The translations under genes were made by a program, and so were the position numbers. A model generated the notes under the pieces. It saw nothing but the letters and a program-made list of their open reading frames with translations. It was not told where the DNA came from and made no database searches. Positions 43,367-52,809 of a stretch of DNA of 64,000 nucleotides are shown here, piece after piece. Each line of letters opens with the position of its first letter. Positions within the stretch are counted from its first letter, which is position 1. The stretch comes from LMUY01 sp964244585 (GTDB lineage: Bacteria; Pseudomonadota; Alphaproteobacteria; Acetobacterales; Acetobacteraceae), in NCBI GenBank assembly GCA_964244585.1, contig CAXTJM010000002.1, positions 62,001-126,000 of the forward strand, in the 5' to 3' direction.

Positions 43367-43559
43367 CCTCGCGGCGATGGAGGCGGGGCGGCTCGGAAGA
43401 TGGGTTCGTGGGACAGCCTCGCCTCATTTCCTGAAACATTCTTTTTTCAAAGCCAGAAGTGTTTAAATTGTTGGACCGGGCAGATTGTTGCAATTGATTG
43501 AGACCCGCTCGATCGTCTAAGCAGGGCGCGAGCTTTGCGTATTTCAAACCTCCGAGGAT

Positions 43560-45053
43560 GTGGGCTTGAGCGGTTTTTGGGAGCAGTCTGCTCAGTCCTC
43601 CTCGTATGGCGTGACCGGCGTCGTTTGTACCCCGGATGACAAGCCGACATTTTCGCGACCTGTCATCCAGGGAGCGTGCCGCGCAGCGGATGCCGCGACG
43701 ATGACCGCCGTTGCCGTTCTGATGCAGCTCGTGCAGGTCCGGCTCGGCGACGCGATGCCGGTGGGCGAGGCGATCGTCTGCAGCATCATCACGATCTTTC
43801 TCGTCTGTGGCCTGAATCAACGGTTTGGCTTGTACTCCCTTGCCGTTCTGCTCGACCCCGCGACTGTGCTGAGCCGGTTCATCGTGGCTATCATGGCCGG
43901 AGGATCGGCGTCGGTCGGTGTCGGCGCCCTGCTCCAGACCGGGCCGGCGGATGTGGCGCGCATCCTCGTGCACCCACTCGCCTGGTGCCTGGCAAGCGGG
44001 GCGGCGATCCTGGGCATCCGGTCTGCCTTGGCGTGGCGGTTGCAACGTCATGCCCGTGATGGGCGGTTTACATCGAAATTCGCGGTCATCGGCGCGACTG
44101 CGTTCGCCGAGGCCGTGCTGGACAGGGTGTCGCATGACCCGGGGACCCGGTCCCTGGGCGTTTATGCCGACCGGGTTGACCGGACCGTCGAATGTCCCGC
44201 CGGGGTGGTTCGCGGCGCGGTCGGCGACCTGGTCGCCTATGCCCGTCACAAACCGCTGGACGCCGTGATCATTGCGCTGCCGTCGGACGCGATGGACCGG
44301 ATCGCGGCGGTGCGACAGCAACTTTCAGGCTTGAGGGCCGACATCTACCTCGCGGAGCAGGGCGCGGGGCCGCAGCATCCTGCCAAGCGGCTGGTCGAAT
44401 TCGGCGGCATCCCCGTGTTGCCGCTCGTCCCGCGCCCGTTGGCGGACTGGCGCGGCGTGCAGAAGGCTGCGTTCGACCGTGTGTTGAGTGCCGTCCTGCT
44501 GCTGCTGGGTTTTCCGTTGATGTCGATCATCGCGGCCTCCATCAAGCTGAGTTCGCCAGGCCCCGTCTTGTTCCGCCAGGCGCGCGAGGGCCTGGACGGC
44601 GTGCCTTTCACGATGGTCAAGTTCCGCACCATGACCCACGACGAAGCCGCCGACCAATCCGTGCAGGCCACCCGGCGCGACGCACGGGTGACGCCGGTCG
44701 GCTATTGGCTGAGGCGGACCAGCCTGGACGAACTGCCGCAACTGTTCAATGTCCTGCGCGGCGATATGTCCCTGGTCGGTCCCCGGCCGCATTACGCCGC
44801 CACCTGCGCCGGAACCCGCCTGTTCCGGGACGTGGTGCCGGGCTACGCGGCGCGGCACCGGATGAAGCCGGGCCTGACCGGCTGGGCGCAGGTGCAGGGC
44901 CTGCGCGGGGAGACCCGGACCGAGCAGCAGATCACCGATCGGGTCGCCCACGACCTGTATTACATCGAGAACTGGTCGTTCGGATTCGACCTGAAGATCC
45001 TCTTTCGCACCTTGAAGCAGGAAGTGCTCGGCCGCAGCGACAACGCCTACTGA
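43560..45053 (+). CDS. Second undecaprenyl-phosphate sugar phosphotransferase
   Basis: 497 residues. Four hydrophobic helices lie within residues about 45-160, then a Rossmann-like middle domain (SKFAVIGATAFAEAVL) and a catalytic domain with MVKFRTMTHDEAADQS, TSLDELPQLFNVLRGDM, LVGPRPHYAATCAG and HRMKPGLTGWAQVQGLRG. The last motifs are those of WcaJ/GumD-type glucose-1-phosphate transferases. GTG 43560 or TTG 43566 could start it; GAGGA just upstream fits the TTG better. AT-rich DNA at 43436-43500 probably holds the promoter. With the OPX gene and the GT4 downstream it forms the second polysaccharide block. Confidence 0.92.
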   Translation: MGLSGFWEQSAQSSSYGVTGVVCTPDDKPTFSRPVIQGACRAADAATMTAVAVLMQLVQVRLGDAMPVGEAIVCSIITIFLVCGLNQRFGLYSLAVLLDPATVLSRFIVAIMAGGSASVGVGALLQTGPADVARILVHPLAWCLASGAAILGIRSALAWRLQRHARDGRFTSKFAVIGATAFAEAVLDRVSHDPGTRSLGVYADRVDRTVECPAGVVRGAVGDLVAYARHKPLDAVIIALPSDAMDRIAAVRQQLSGLRADIYLAEQGAGPQHPAKRLVEFGGIPVLPLVPRPLADWRGVQKAAFDRVLSAVLLLLGFPLMSIIAASIKLSSPGPVLFRQAREGLDGVPFTMVKFRTMTHDEAADQSVQATRRDARVTPVGYWLRRTSLDELPQLFNVLRGDMSLVGPRPHYAATCAGTRLFRDVVPGYAARHRMKPGLTGWAQVQGLRGETRTEQQITDRVAHDLYYIENWSFGFDLKILFRTLKQEVLGRSDNAY

Positions 45054-45161
45054 CGCAGTGTCGTGGTGCCGCCTGGCCGAGGCTGCGCGCGGCAACCGCA
45101 GCTTCCCTGCAAGTGATGCCGCCTCGCCGCCTCCGGCCCGGCGGCGCGGTTCGGCGCCCTG

Positions 45162-46364
45162 CTAGTTCACGACCGCCTTGGCTTCGATGCCCGGAGTGGC
45201 GAAGGTGTAGATGAGCTGCAGGAACTTGTAGAGCTGCACGGTCGGCGCGTTGGCGATGTAGATCACGTCCTTGTCCTGCATTGTGAACTGCTGGATCGCG
45301 AAGAACGTGTCCGGTTGGCGCATGTTGACCCGGTATACCACCGGCGTGCCGGACGGCAGCGCACCCGGGATGACCGGTGAGGCCGGGACCGGCCCCTGCG
45401 GCAGCAGACCGAGCGAGGCCAGATTGTTCGGCCGCTCGTAGCGGAACAGGAACACGGCCTCCGGGTTGGCGCGGCTGTCGTCCAGCCCGCCCACCCTGGC
45501 GACCGCCTCGGCCAAGGAGACCGTGGCGGCATCGAACGGGATCTGCGCCACCCGCCCGGTGGCTCCGAAGGAGAGGTAGGATCGCGGCAGGTAGTCGACC
45601 TGGATGCGATCCAGCGGCTCGACGGGGATGTTCTCGGCCGGAATGGTCTGCACCCGGGTGAGGGAGGTCGTCGCGTCCCGGCCGCGGCGGTTCACCTTCA
45701 CCAGCGTGTCTTGCGGGCTGTGGGTCGGCCCGCCTGCCAGCGCCACGATGTCCAGCAGGTTTTCATGCGCCAGGGATAGCGGGTAACGGCCGGGACTTTT
45801 GACGTCGCCGGAGATGTAGACGACGTTGCTGCCGTTGGTGACCAGGCTGACCAGCACCTGTGCCTGGGACGCCTTCTGTGCCAGCCGGCTCTCGATCAGC
45901 CGCTGGACCTCGGTCGTGGTCAGCCCGGCCACATGGATCTCGCCAGCATATGGCACCATGATCATGCCGTTACGGTCGATCTGGAGGCGCGGAAGCGCCT
46001 CGGCCGTGGACCCGGTTGGCGTCGCGTCGGTCGTATCCGTGGGTTTGCGCGGGCTGAACAGGCCGTTGCCCGCCTCGTAGATCGAGATCGCCAGCACGTC
46101 CCCCGGTCCGAGCCGGTCCACGGCCGCGTTGGTCCGAAGACGGTCGATGACGCTCAACGAGCGTTCCGGCCGGTTCTTCAGTTCCGTCACGATCGCCGGC
46201 GTCAGCTCGACGAGCTTGATGCCCAACGGGTTTTTCGGTGACGCCGTCCCGTCCAGCACCTGGCCGTTGCTTGGGCCCGAGGTCGGCAGCGAGCTGCAAC
46301 CGGAAAGGAGCACTGCCAGGGACACTGCGTATCGGCAGGCAAGCCGCGTGGCGGAGTGGATCAT
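45162..46364 (-). CDS. Polysaccharide export outer-membrane lipoprotein (Wza/GumB-like OPX)
   Basis: 400 residues. The N-terminal signal ends in a lipobox (VLLSGCSS, acylated Cys near residue 23). The export domain follows: DRLGPGDVLAISIYEAG, a Poly_export core with IDRNGMIMVPYAGEIHVAGL, then SLBB-type segments (VYISGDVKSPGRYPLS and the later YRVNMRQPDTFFAIQQF). It should form the outer-membrane channel for polysaccharide and dock with a co-polymerase. The only co-polymerase in the window is the one at 21697. It is divergent from the GT4 gene with 70 bp between them. Confidence 0.93.
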   Translation of the reverse strand: MIHSATRLACRYAVSLAVLLSGCSSLPTSGPSNGQVLDGTASPKNPLGIKLVELTPAIVTELKNRPERSLSVIDRLRTNAAVDRLGPGDVLAISIYEAGNGLFSPRKPTDTTDATPTGSTAEALPRLQIDRNGMIMVPYAGEIHVAGLTTTEVQRLIESRLAQKASQAQVLVSLVTNGSNVVYISGDVKSPGRYPLSLAHENLLDIVALAGGPTHSPQDTLVKVNRRGRDATTSLTRVQTIPAENIPVEPLDRIQVDYLPRSYLSFGATGRVAQIPFDAATVSLAEAVARVGGLDDSRANPEAVFLFRYERPNNLASLGLLPQGPVPASPVIPGALPSGTPVVYRVNMRQPDTFFAIQQFTMQDKDVIYIANAPTVQLYKFLQLIYTFATPGIEAKAVVN

Positions 46365-46434
46365 AGGTGCTAGAGGCTCGCCCGATATGTCGTCGTCATC
46401 ATCACCGCTCGATCGAGGGTCAGGCAGAGGCTTT

Positions 46435-47679
46435 ATGGAACCCCTTGGCAACGCGCAAGATGCCGCCCGCGGGTGCGTGGGCGTCGATCGGCGGATCATT
46501 CGGTGGGCCAGGGGCACCGGCGCATCGATCTATGCGGAGGGACTTCGTCACGGCGTGCACGAAGCCGGCTTTACCCTCGTGCCGCTTATGGATGCACTGC
46601 GAGCAGACGGTCCCATCCCTGGTAGGCTGCGTCGTTGGGCGGCCTCGCTCTGGCCGTACGCTGTACCCGCGATGCCACATCCTGGCGGCTTGTTGGCGCC
46701 CGATGCCTTCCGGCGGGCCCAGGTGCATTTCGACGTCTACGGGCGCTACCTGCGGGTCCGCACGACCGCGCCCCCCTCGCTGATGCACTGGAGCTATCCG
46801 GTGCCGCTGCACCTCGCCGGTGTGCCGAACCTCTACTCCGTCCTGGACCTCATCCCGCTCCTGGAGCCGGGCCTCACGCCGATCAGCCAAGCGCGCAGCC
46901 GCCGCATGCTCGGACGGCTGCAACGCGAAGCCACCCACCTGGTGACGATCTCCGAGGCGTCGCGGCGGGAGATCGTCACGGCGCTGGATTGGCCGGCAGA
47001 CCGCGTGACCAACACCTATCTTCCGGTGGAGGCGCCGCGCTGGCCGGCCCGGCACGCGGCCGCGATCGTGGCCAGCGCCACCGATGCGGTTGGCGTGGGC
47101 GGGCAAGGCTATTTTCTTCACGTCGGCACGATCGAGCGACGCAAGAACATCGGGCGGCTGATCGAGGCATACCGGCTGAGCGGGTCGTGCCGTCCCTTGG
47201 TGCTGGCCGGGCCGGATGGCTGGCACGCGACGGAGGAGTTGGCCGTCGCGCGGGATCTTCTCGTGGCCCCGGGCGCTGCTGCGCGCGAGGCGGCCGGACA
47301 GCCCTGCGTGATCCGCGTGGACTGGACGGGCAGGGAGACGCTGCTCGGGCTCGTCAAAGGGGCCACTGCGCTGCTGGCGCCGTCCCTGGCCGAGGGATTC
47401 GGGCTGCCGGCGATGGAGGCGATGGCGCTCGGCACGCCGGCGCTGACCAGCCACGCCGGCGCGCCGGCGGAGGTCACCGGCACGGCGGCCTTGCTGGTCG
47501 ATCCGTATGATGTGCGGCGTCTTGGTGAAGCCATCGCGGCGCTCGACACCGATGCGGGCCTGCGCGCGCAGCTGTCGGATGCCGGGCCGGCGCGGGCGGC
47601 CATGTTTTCGGCCGCGGCCTATGCCGGACGGCTTTCAGACCTGTACGCCGCCGTCCTGGCAAACCAGCCTGCGGGATGA
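46435..47679 (+). CDS. Glycosyltransferase family 4
   Basis: 414 residues, GT-B fold. Visible motifs are NLYSVLDLIPLLEPGLTP, HLVTISEASRREIV, FLHVGTIERRKNIGRLIEAY (the GT4 donor-domain start), and LAPSLAEGFGLPAMEAMALG (the E-x7-E motif), followed by GTPALTSHAGAPAEVTG. This resembles mannosyltransferases such as GumH/WbaZ types. ATG 46435 has AGAGG four bases upstream. It is divergent from the OPX gene. Confidence 0.93.
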   Translation: MEPLGNAQDAARGCVGVDRRIIRWARGTGASIYAEGLRHGVHEAGFTLVPLMDALRADGPIPGRLRRWAASLWPYAVPAMPHPGGLLAPDAFRRAQVHFDVYGRYLRVRTTAPPSLMHWSYPVPLHLAGVPNLYSVLDLIPLLEPGLTPISQARSRRMLGRLQREATHLVTISEASRREIVTALDWPADRVTNTYLPVEAPRWPARHAAAIVASATDAVGVGGQGYFLHVGTIERRKNIGRLIEAYRLSGSCRPLVLAGPDGWHATEELAVARDLLVAPGAAAREAAGQPCVIRVDWTGRETLLGLVKGATALLAPSLAEGFGLPAMEAMALGTPALTSHAGAPAEVTGTAALLVDPYDVRRLGEAIAALDTDAGLRAQLSDAGPARAAMFSAAAYAGRLSDLYAAVLANQPAG

Positions 47680-47689
47680 TCCAGCCGCC

Positions 47690-48772
47690 TCAACTGGCGT
47701 CGTCGTGTTCAGGCCCAGGGGTATCCGGATGGGCGATCTGGTTGGCCCGCAGCGGGTCGGACGGAACGGCGTCGGGCTCGGACGTGTCCACGACGACCAG
47801 GGTCTGCCCCGCCAGAGGGCTGGGCGTGGTGTGCTTCAGCAGCGCGGCGAAGCGGCGGTCGTCCCGGGCCGCTTGGCGCTCCTTGGCGTCGATCAGCCCC
47901 GTCCCGTCGAGGAAGCTGTTGAAGCTGGTCGGAATGCGGATGCAGCCTTCCGAATCCCAGCGTCCCAGCCGAGGCTCCAGCACGGCCGGGTCGGTCGCAT
48001 GCATCTCCATCCGGACCGCCATCAGGGCGTGCGGCGTCCGCCAGTCATCGGTGGTCTGCCAGCCGAAATCCCACACCCGCATGCCGCGCAGGCCGATGCC
48101 GCGGATGTGGTTCTCGTTGTAGGTGCCCTGAGCGCGGTAACCCAGTATGCCCGCATCGTCGATGAACACGCCGACCGGCGTGCGGAAATGCTCCTTCCGG
48201 CCCGGCTTGCCAGTGCTCACGTGGACGGAGCCGAGCGGTTCCAGCGTGGTCGAGCCCGGCGCGGCGACGGTCACCCAGAGCCGCTGCACCTTGGGCGAGC
48301 GATCCACCACCAGGACGACCTGCAACGTGTCGGGCGCCACGTGGGCCTTTTGCATCATGCCGTGCGCCGCGCCCAGTGCAGCCCGCGTGAGCGGCGGTGC
48401 ATCCGGCAGCAGCGTGCCACCGAGCTCGCTCCGCATGTCATGCGACAGCGCGTCGATATCGGCCCGCATGGCCGGCTGCGCCATGGCAGGTGACGGGGGT
48501 CCGGCCTGCGGCGCCGGCAACACCGGCACGACGGTCGCGTTCATCGCCAACGTGGCTTTCGGCGTGGTGCCTTGGGGCGCGCCCGGCGACACGGCGGCGG
48601 GGCTAGCGGCCTGAGGTGCCGGCGCGGCCGCGGCAGCGAGCACGACGGAGGACGGGCCGGGGCGATGGTCGTCGTTCAGGCCGCCGCCGATGCGGTTGGA
48701 CGAGCAGGCGATCGTCGATCCGGCGGTGCAAAGAAGCAATGCCAGCGGGAGACCGCGGCCTCGGAGAAACAT
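47690..48772 (-). CDS. L,D-transpeptidase (YkuD) lipoprotein
   Basis: 360 residues. The signal ends in a likely lipobox (TIAC, Cys near residue 23). An Ala/Pro-rich linker extends to about residue 110, then a YkuD domain. The catalytic strip carries EMHATDPAVLE and then GRWDSEGCIRIP, i.e. H...S-x-G-C-x-R with the nucleophilic Cys. It probably makes 3-3 peptidoglycan crosslinks or anchors proteins to the wall, in the periplasm. It is convergent with the GT4 gene, 10 bp apart. Confidence 0.92.
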   Translation of the reverse strand: MFLRGRGLPLALLLCTAGSTIACSSNRIGGGLNDDHRPGPSSVVLAAAAAPAPQAASPAAVSPGAPQGTTPKATLAMNATVVPVLPAPQAGPPSPAMAQPAMRADIDALSHDMRSELGGTLLPDAPPLTRAALGAAHGMMQKAHVAPDTLQVVLVVDRSPKVQRLWVTVAAPGSTTLEPLGSVHVSTGKPGRKEHFRTPVGVFIDDAGILGYRAQGTYNENHIRGIGLRGMRVWDFGWQTTDDWRTPHALMAVRMEMHATDPAVLEPRLGRWDSEGCIRIPTSFNSFLDGTGLIDAKERQAARDDRRFAALLKHTTPSPLAGQTLVVVDTSEPDAVPSDPLRANQIAHPDTPGPEHDDAS

Positions 48773-48994
48773 CGGCGAGTTGCCCTTGATGCGCGGCCTT
48801 CATCGACCACCCGCAGCATGTCATCTTCCGCCGCAAACGGCGATAAGTGGAACACGGTCCGGACAGGGGTTTGTGTCTGACGTTGCCGATGGGCCACAGT
48901 AGTGATGCCCAGGAACCTCACCCAGGCAGGACCGGGGCAGGACCGGGGACAGCTGCGCCAGCGCGCCGATGGAGCTGTCCGACGAAGCGGGGCC

Positions 48995-49456
48995 TCAGCG
49001 TCGGCGGTCCTGCCGCTGGATGGCTTGGCCGAGCCGTGCCAGCGCGTCGTGCAGCGCGCCCGGCGGGACACCGGCGATGATCGGCGGCACGCCGGGCGTG
49101 TCGGACGGCGCCGGCGCTGCGGCCGGGCGCGGCGTTGCCTCCTGCGTGAAGCGCAGCCGCTCGACGGCCACCCGCCCGAGATGGCCGTTGATCCGGGCGG
49201 CCAGCTCGCCGGACATATGCTGCAGCTCCATCGCGATCGGGCCGGAACAGGCCAAGGTGAGCGTCGTGCCGGACAGGCGCCGCGGCGTCGCCACGTCCGC
49301 CAGGGCCGGCCCGACGATCGCACGCCAATCCGCCAGGATCTGCGCGGTCGCCGGGGAGCGGCGGCGGAATGCCGGCCTGGTCAACCCGGCGACCAGGCCA
49401 CCCACCGCGCGTGGTCCCCATACATGCCGCTTGTCCTGGTTTGCGTCCGTCGCCAT
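48995..49456 (-). CDS. DciA-like protein (DUF721)
   Basis: 153 residues. The conserved N-terminal domain shows TAQILADWRAIVGPALADVA, RRLSGTTLTLACSGPIAMEL and LGRVAVERLRFTQ, typical of DUF721. DciA members help load the replicative helicase DnaB in bacteria that lack DnaC. ATG 49456 (MATDANQDKRHVW) fits the family length. The gene is divergent from mutY with only about 24 bp between the chosen starts, a pairing often seen in Alphaproteobacteria. Confidence 0.85.
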   Translation of the reverse strand: MATDANQDKRHVWGPRAVGGLVAGLTRPAFRRRSPATAQILADWRAIVGPALADVATPRRLSGTTLTLACSGPIAMELQHMSGELAARINGHLGRVAVERLRFTQEATPRPAAAPAPSDTPGVPPIIAGVPPGALHDALARLGQAIQRQDRRR

Positions 49457-49480
49457 ACCGCACCCGTGCTCCCGCAACCC

Positions 49481-50536
49481 ATGCTTCAGGCCACATCCCA
49501 GGCAGCGGACCTGCTTGCCTGGTACGACCGCCATCGACGCCGCATGCCGTGGCGACACGAACCCGGCGAGGCCGCCGATCCATACCGCGTCTGGCTGTCA
49601 GAGATCATGCTCCAGCAGACCACGGTTGCGGCCGTCATACCCTATTTCCAGCGCTTCCTGTCGCGCTTTCCGACCGTCGCCGCCTTGGCTGCGGCGGAGG
49701 AGGGGGCGGTGATGGTCGCCTGGGCGGGCCTGGGCTATTACGCGCGCGCCCGCAACCTGCATGCCTGCGCCAGGCAGGTCGTCGCCCGTGGCGGGTTCCC
49801 CGGCGACGTGGCCGGGCTGCGGGCTTTGCCCGGGATCGGCGCCTATACCTCGGCCGCCATCGCCGCCATCGCGTTCGGCGTGCCCGTCGTCCCGGTCGAC
49901 GGCAACGTGGAACGGGTGGTTGCCCGCCTGGCAGCCATCGCCACGCCGCTGCCCGCGGGCCGCATCGGGATCGCCGCCGCGGCGGCGACCTTGGGCGACG
50001 ACCCTGCGGCCCAGGCCCGCCCGTCCGATTTCGCGCAGGCCCTGTTCGATCTCGGCGCCACGATCTGCACGCCGGCCAACCCGGCTTGCGCCCTGTGCCC
50101 GCTGATGCCGGGTTGCCGGGCCAGGGCGGCGGGGATCGCCGCAGACCTGCCGCGCAAGGCCGCCAAGAAGCCGCGCCCGCAACGCTATGGCGCCCATTTC
50201 TGGCTGACCGACCAGGCAGGCCAGGTGCTGCTGCGCCGCCGCCCGCCGAAGGGATTGCTCGGCGGCATGACGGAACTGCCCGGCACCGCGTGGCGCGCCG
50301 CCCCCTGGACGCGGATGGAGGCGGAGGGCGCGGCGCCAGTCGCTGCCGACTGGCAGCCCGTCGGCCAGGCGACCCACGGCTTCACCCATTTCGAGTTGCT
50401 GATCGATGTCTACGCAGCCGCCGTCCCGTCGATCCTCGCGGAGGGGTTCCTGCGGCCGGTGAGCGCGCTTGGGCAGGAGGCGCTGCCCACCGTGATGCGC
50501 AAATGCGTCAGGGTCGCGCAAGGGGATGCCCTGTGA
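49481..50536 (+). CDS. mutY: A/G-specific adenine DNA glycosylase MutY
   Basis: 351 residues, the usual length. Family features: MPWRHEPGEAADPYRVWLSE, EIMLQQTTV with the catalytic Glu, the helix-hairpin-helix LPGIGAYTSAAIAAIAFG and VPVDGNVERV with the catalytic Asp. The 4Fe-4S ligands are CTPANPACALCPLMPGC (C-x6-C-x2-C-x5-C), and a C-terminal NUDIX-like domain recognises 8-oxoG. It removes A mispaired with 8-oxoG. ATG 49481 is preferred; ATG 49424 would overlap the divergent dciA start. Its stop overlaps the MFS gene (GTGA). Confidence 0.96.
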   Translation: MLQATSQAADLLAWYDRHRRRMPWRHEPGEAADPYRVWLSEIMLQQTTVAAVIPYFQRFLSRFPTVAALAAAEEGAVMVAWAGLGYYARARNLHACARQVVARGGFPGDVAGLRALPGIGAYTSAAIAAIAFGVPVVPVDGNVERVVARLAAIATPLPAGRIGIAAAAATLGDDPAAQARPSDFAQALFDLGATICTPANPACALCPLMPGCRARAAGIAADLPRKAAKKPRPQRYGAHFWLTDQAGQVLLRRRPPKGLLGGMTELPGTAWRAAPWTRMEAEGAAPVAADWQPVGQATHGFTHFELLIDVYAAAVPSILAEGFLRPVSALGQEALPTVMRKCVRVAQGDAL

Positions 50537-51771
50537 ACCGCCCGGCCTCGCTCGTCTTCATCCTGCTCACCCTCGGGTTCGATGCGCTGGGCTTCGGCAT
50601 CGTCGTGCCGATTGTGCCGGCGCTGGTGGAGCGGCTGACCGGCGGCGACACCAGCCATGCGGCGCAATGGGTCGGCGCGCTGGTCGCCACCTTCGCGGCG
50701 GCGCAATTCGTGGCGGCCCCGGTGCTGGGCGGCCTATCCGACCGATTCGGCCGCCGCCCGGTGATCATCCTGTCGCTGCTGGGCGCCGCCGCGAATTACC
50801 TGTTGCTGGCGTGGGCGCCGTCCCTGCTGTGGCTGTTCGCCGGGCGACTGTGCGCTGGCGCCACGGCCGCCAGCGCATCGGCAGCCAACGCCTACATCGC
50901 CGACATCACGCCTCCCGCGTTGCGCTCCGCCCGATTCGGCCTGGTCGGGGCGACCTTCGGCGCGGGCTTCGTGTTCGGCCCGGCGCTGGGCGGCGTCTTG
51001 GGGGCGATCGACCTGCGGCTGCCCTTCCTGGTGTCCGCCGGCCTGGCCATGGCCAATGCCTGCTACGGCCTGGTCGTCCTGCCGGAGAGCCTGCCGCCCG
51101 AGCGGCGGCGGCCGTTCGCCTGGCGCCAGGCCAATCCGGTGGGCTCGCTGCACGCCCTGGCCGCGGACCGGGCAACCGGGTGGCTGGCGCTCGGCTGGAG
51201 CTTCATGTGGTTCGGCCTGGGCGCGTTGCAGAGCAGCTTCGTGCTCTCGACCGGTTTGCGCTTCGGCTGGGGACCGCGTGGCAACGGCTGGGCGCTGGCC
51301 GCGGTCGGGGTGAGCCAAGCCCTGGTGCAGGGATTGCTGGTGCGCCCGATCATCCGGCGCGTCGGCGAGGCCCGGGCCGCCCGTGCCGGCTTCGGATTTG
51401 CCGTGGCGTCCTATTGCTGCTTCGGCCTGGCCCAGACTGGCTGGGTGATCTACGTCGCGATCGTGCTGCAAGCCTTCGGCGCGATGTCGACCCCGGCCAT
51501 GCGGGGCCTCCTCTCCGTGCGGGTGGGGCCGGACCGGCAGGGCGCGTTGCAGGGCGGCCTGTCCTCGGTGGAGGGATTGACCGCGATCGTGTCGCCGGTC
51601 CTGGCGTCCTTGGTCTTTGCCGCCGCGGTGCAGATGGGCGGGGCAAAATGGTCCGGCGCGCCGTTCCTGCTGGGCGCGCTGACCTATGGGGCCGCGGCCG
51701 TGGCGCTGATGCAATCGCAACGTGCCGCCTCCGTGCCACCAGGATGGAATGTTGCAGAGGACATGGAATGA
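50533..51771 (+). CDS. MFS transporter, TetA-like (DHA1 family)
   Basis: 412 residues, about 12 transmembrane helices. The motif A strip GGLSDRFGRRPVIILSL (about residue 64) and an N-terminal ILLTLGFDALGFGIVVPIVP are characteristic of TetA/class B-like drug antiporters. Whether it exports tetracycline or another compound is unknown. The GTG overlaps the mutY stop and its own stop overlaps the MetX-like gene (ATGA), so mutY, this transporter and the hydrolase are one transcription unit. Confidence 0.93.
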   Translation: MNRPASLVFILLTLGFDALGFGIVVPIVPALVERLTGGDTSHAAQWVGALVATFAAAQFVAAPVLGGLSDRFGRRPVIILSLLGAAANYLLLAWAPSLLWLFAGRLCAGATAASASAANAYIADITPPALRSARFGLVGATFGAGFVFGPALGGVLGAIDLRLPFLVSAGLAMANACYGLVVLPESLPPERRRPFAWRQANPVGSLHALAADRATGWLALGWSFMWFGLGALQSSFVLSTGLRFGWGPRGNGWALAAVGVSQALVQGLLVRPIIRRVGEARAARAGFGFAVASYCCFGLAQTGWVIYVAIVLQAFGAMSTPAMRGLLSVRVGPDRQGALQGGLSSVEGLTAIVSPVLASLVFAAAVQMGGAKWSGAPFLLGALTYGAAAVALMQSQRAASVPPGWNVAEDME

Positions 51772-52787
51772 CCAACCCGGGTTGGCCGACGGCGACGGGC
51801 CGGTTCGATCTCGGCAACATGCCGCTGCAATCGGGGGCGGTGCTGCCGGGGGCCATGCTGAGCTGGAAGACACACGGGACGCTGTCGCCACGGCGGGACA
51901 ACGTCGTGCTGTATCCGACGAGCTACTCCGCCCGGCACCCCGACCTGGAATGGCTGATCGGGCCCGATGGCGTGCTGGACCCGGGACGCTGGTTCATCGT
52001 CATTCCCGACATGTTCGCGAACGGCCTGTCCTCCAGCCCGTCCAACACGCCCGCTTGGCCGGGCCTGGTCACGCCATGGGACAATGTGCAGGCGCAACGC
52101 CGGCTGTTGCGGGAGCAATGGGGCGTCGAGCGGCTGCATGCCGCCTACGGTTGGTCGATGGGCGCAATCCAGGCCTATCACTGGGCCGCCTGCTTTCCCG
52201 ATGCCGTCGCGCGGGCGATTGTGACCTGCGGCAGCGCCAGGACGGCCGTGCACAACCGGGTGTTCCTCGCCGGGCTGATGGCGGTGCTGGAGGCCGCGCC
52301 GGAACATGAGGGCGGCGGCCGATTCCGGGCCGAGCCGCAGGCCGCGCTGCGGGCGTTCGGCCGCATCTATGCCGGCTGGGCACTGAGCCAGGATTTCTAT
52401 CGCGCCGGCTTGCACGTGTCCGCACTGGGCGCGCCAGACCTGCAGACGTTCCTCCGCACGGACTGGGAGGAACGCTTCGCCCGCCGGCCCGCTGCCGATC
52501 TGTACGCCCAGTTGCGGACCTGGGATGCCGGCGACATCAGCGCCAACCTGCTCTACCAGGGGGACCTTGCGGCCGCGCTGCGGGCGATCAAGGCGCGCGT
52601 GCTGCTGCTGCCCGGCGAGACCGACCTGTATTTCCGCGTCGCGGACAATGCCGCCGAACTCGATCACCTGGCGCATGCCGAATTGCGGCCGATCCCGAGT
52701 GTCTGGGGCCACCGCGCCGGCAATCCCGCGTCCAACCCGGTCGACCTGGCCTTCCTGCGCGACGCCGTGCGGGCCTGGCTGGCGTGA
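51768..52787 (+). CDS. Alpha/beta hydrolase, homoserine O-acetyltransferase (MetX)-like
   Basis: 339 residues. It has the alpha/beta-hydrolase triad of the MetX-like group: nucleophile elbow YGWSMGAIQ (Ser130), Asp in LLPGETDLYF, and His in WGHRAGNPAS near the C-terminus. It starts MTNPGWPTATGRFDLGNMPL and carries a FANGLSSSPSNTP stretch like homoserine acetyltransferase relatives. It may be a true acyltransferase or an esterase of this group; methionine genes are not nearby. It is coupled to the MFS gene by an ATGA overlap. Confidence 0.88.
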   Translation: MTNPGWPTATGRFDLGNMPLQSGAVLPGAMLSWKTHGTLSPRRDNVVLYPTSYSARHPDLEWLIGPDGVLDPGRWFIVIPDMFANGLSSSPSNTPAWPGLVTPWDNVQAQRRLLREQWGVERLHAAYGWSMGAIQAYHWAACFPDAVARAIVTCGSARTAVHNRVFLAGLMAVLEAAPEHEGGGRFRAEPQAALRAFGRIYAGWALSQDFYRAGLHVSALGAPDLQTFLRTDWEERFARRPAADLYAQLRTWDAGDISANLLYQGDLAAALRAIKARVLLLPGETDLYFRVADNAAELDHLAHAELRPIPSVWGHRAGNPASNPVDLAFLRDAVRAWLA

Positions 52788-52809
52788 CGCCCGGCTCGCA
52801 GGTGGAGGT

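Noticed and set aside
45054..45161. GC-rich hairpin between convergent sugar-transferase and OPX genes as a terminator
   Set aside because: A stem can be drawn near 45120-45140, but there is no U-tract on either strand.
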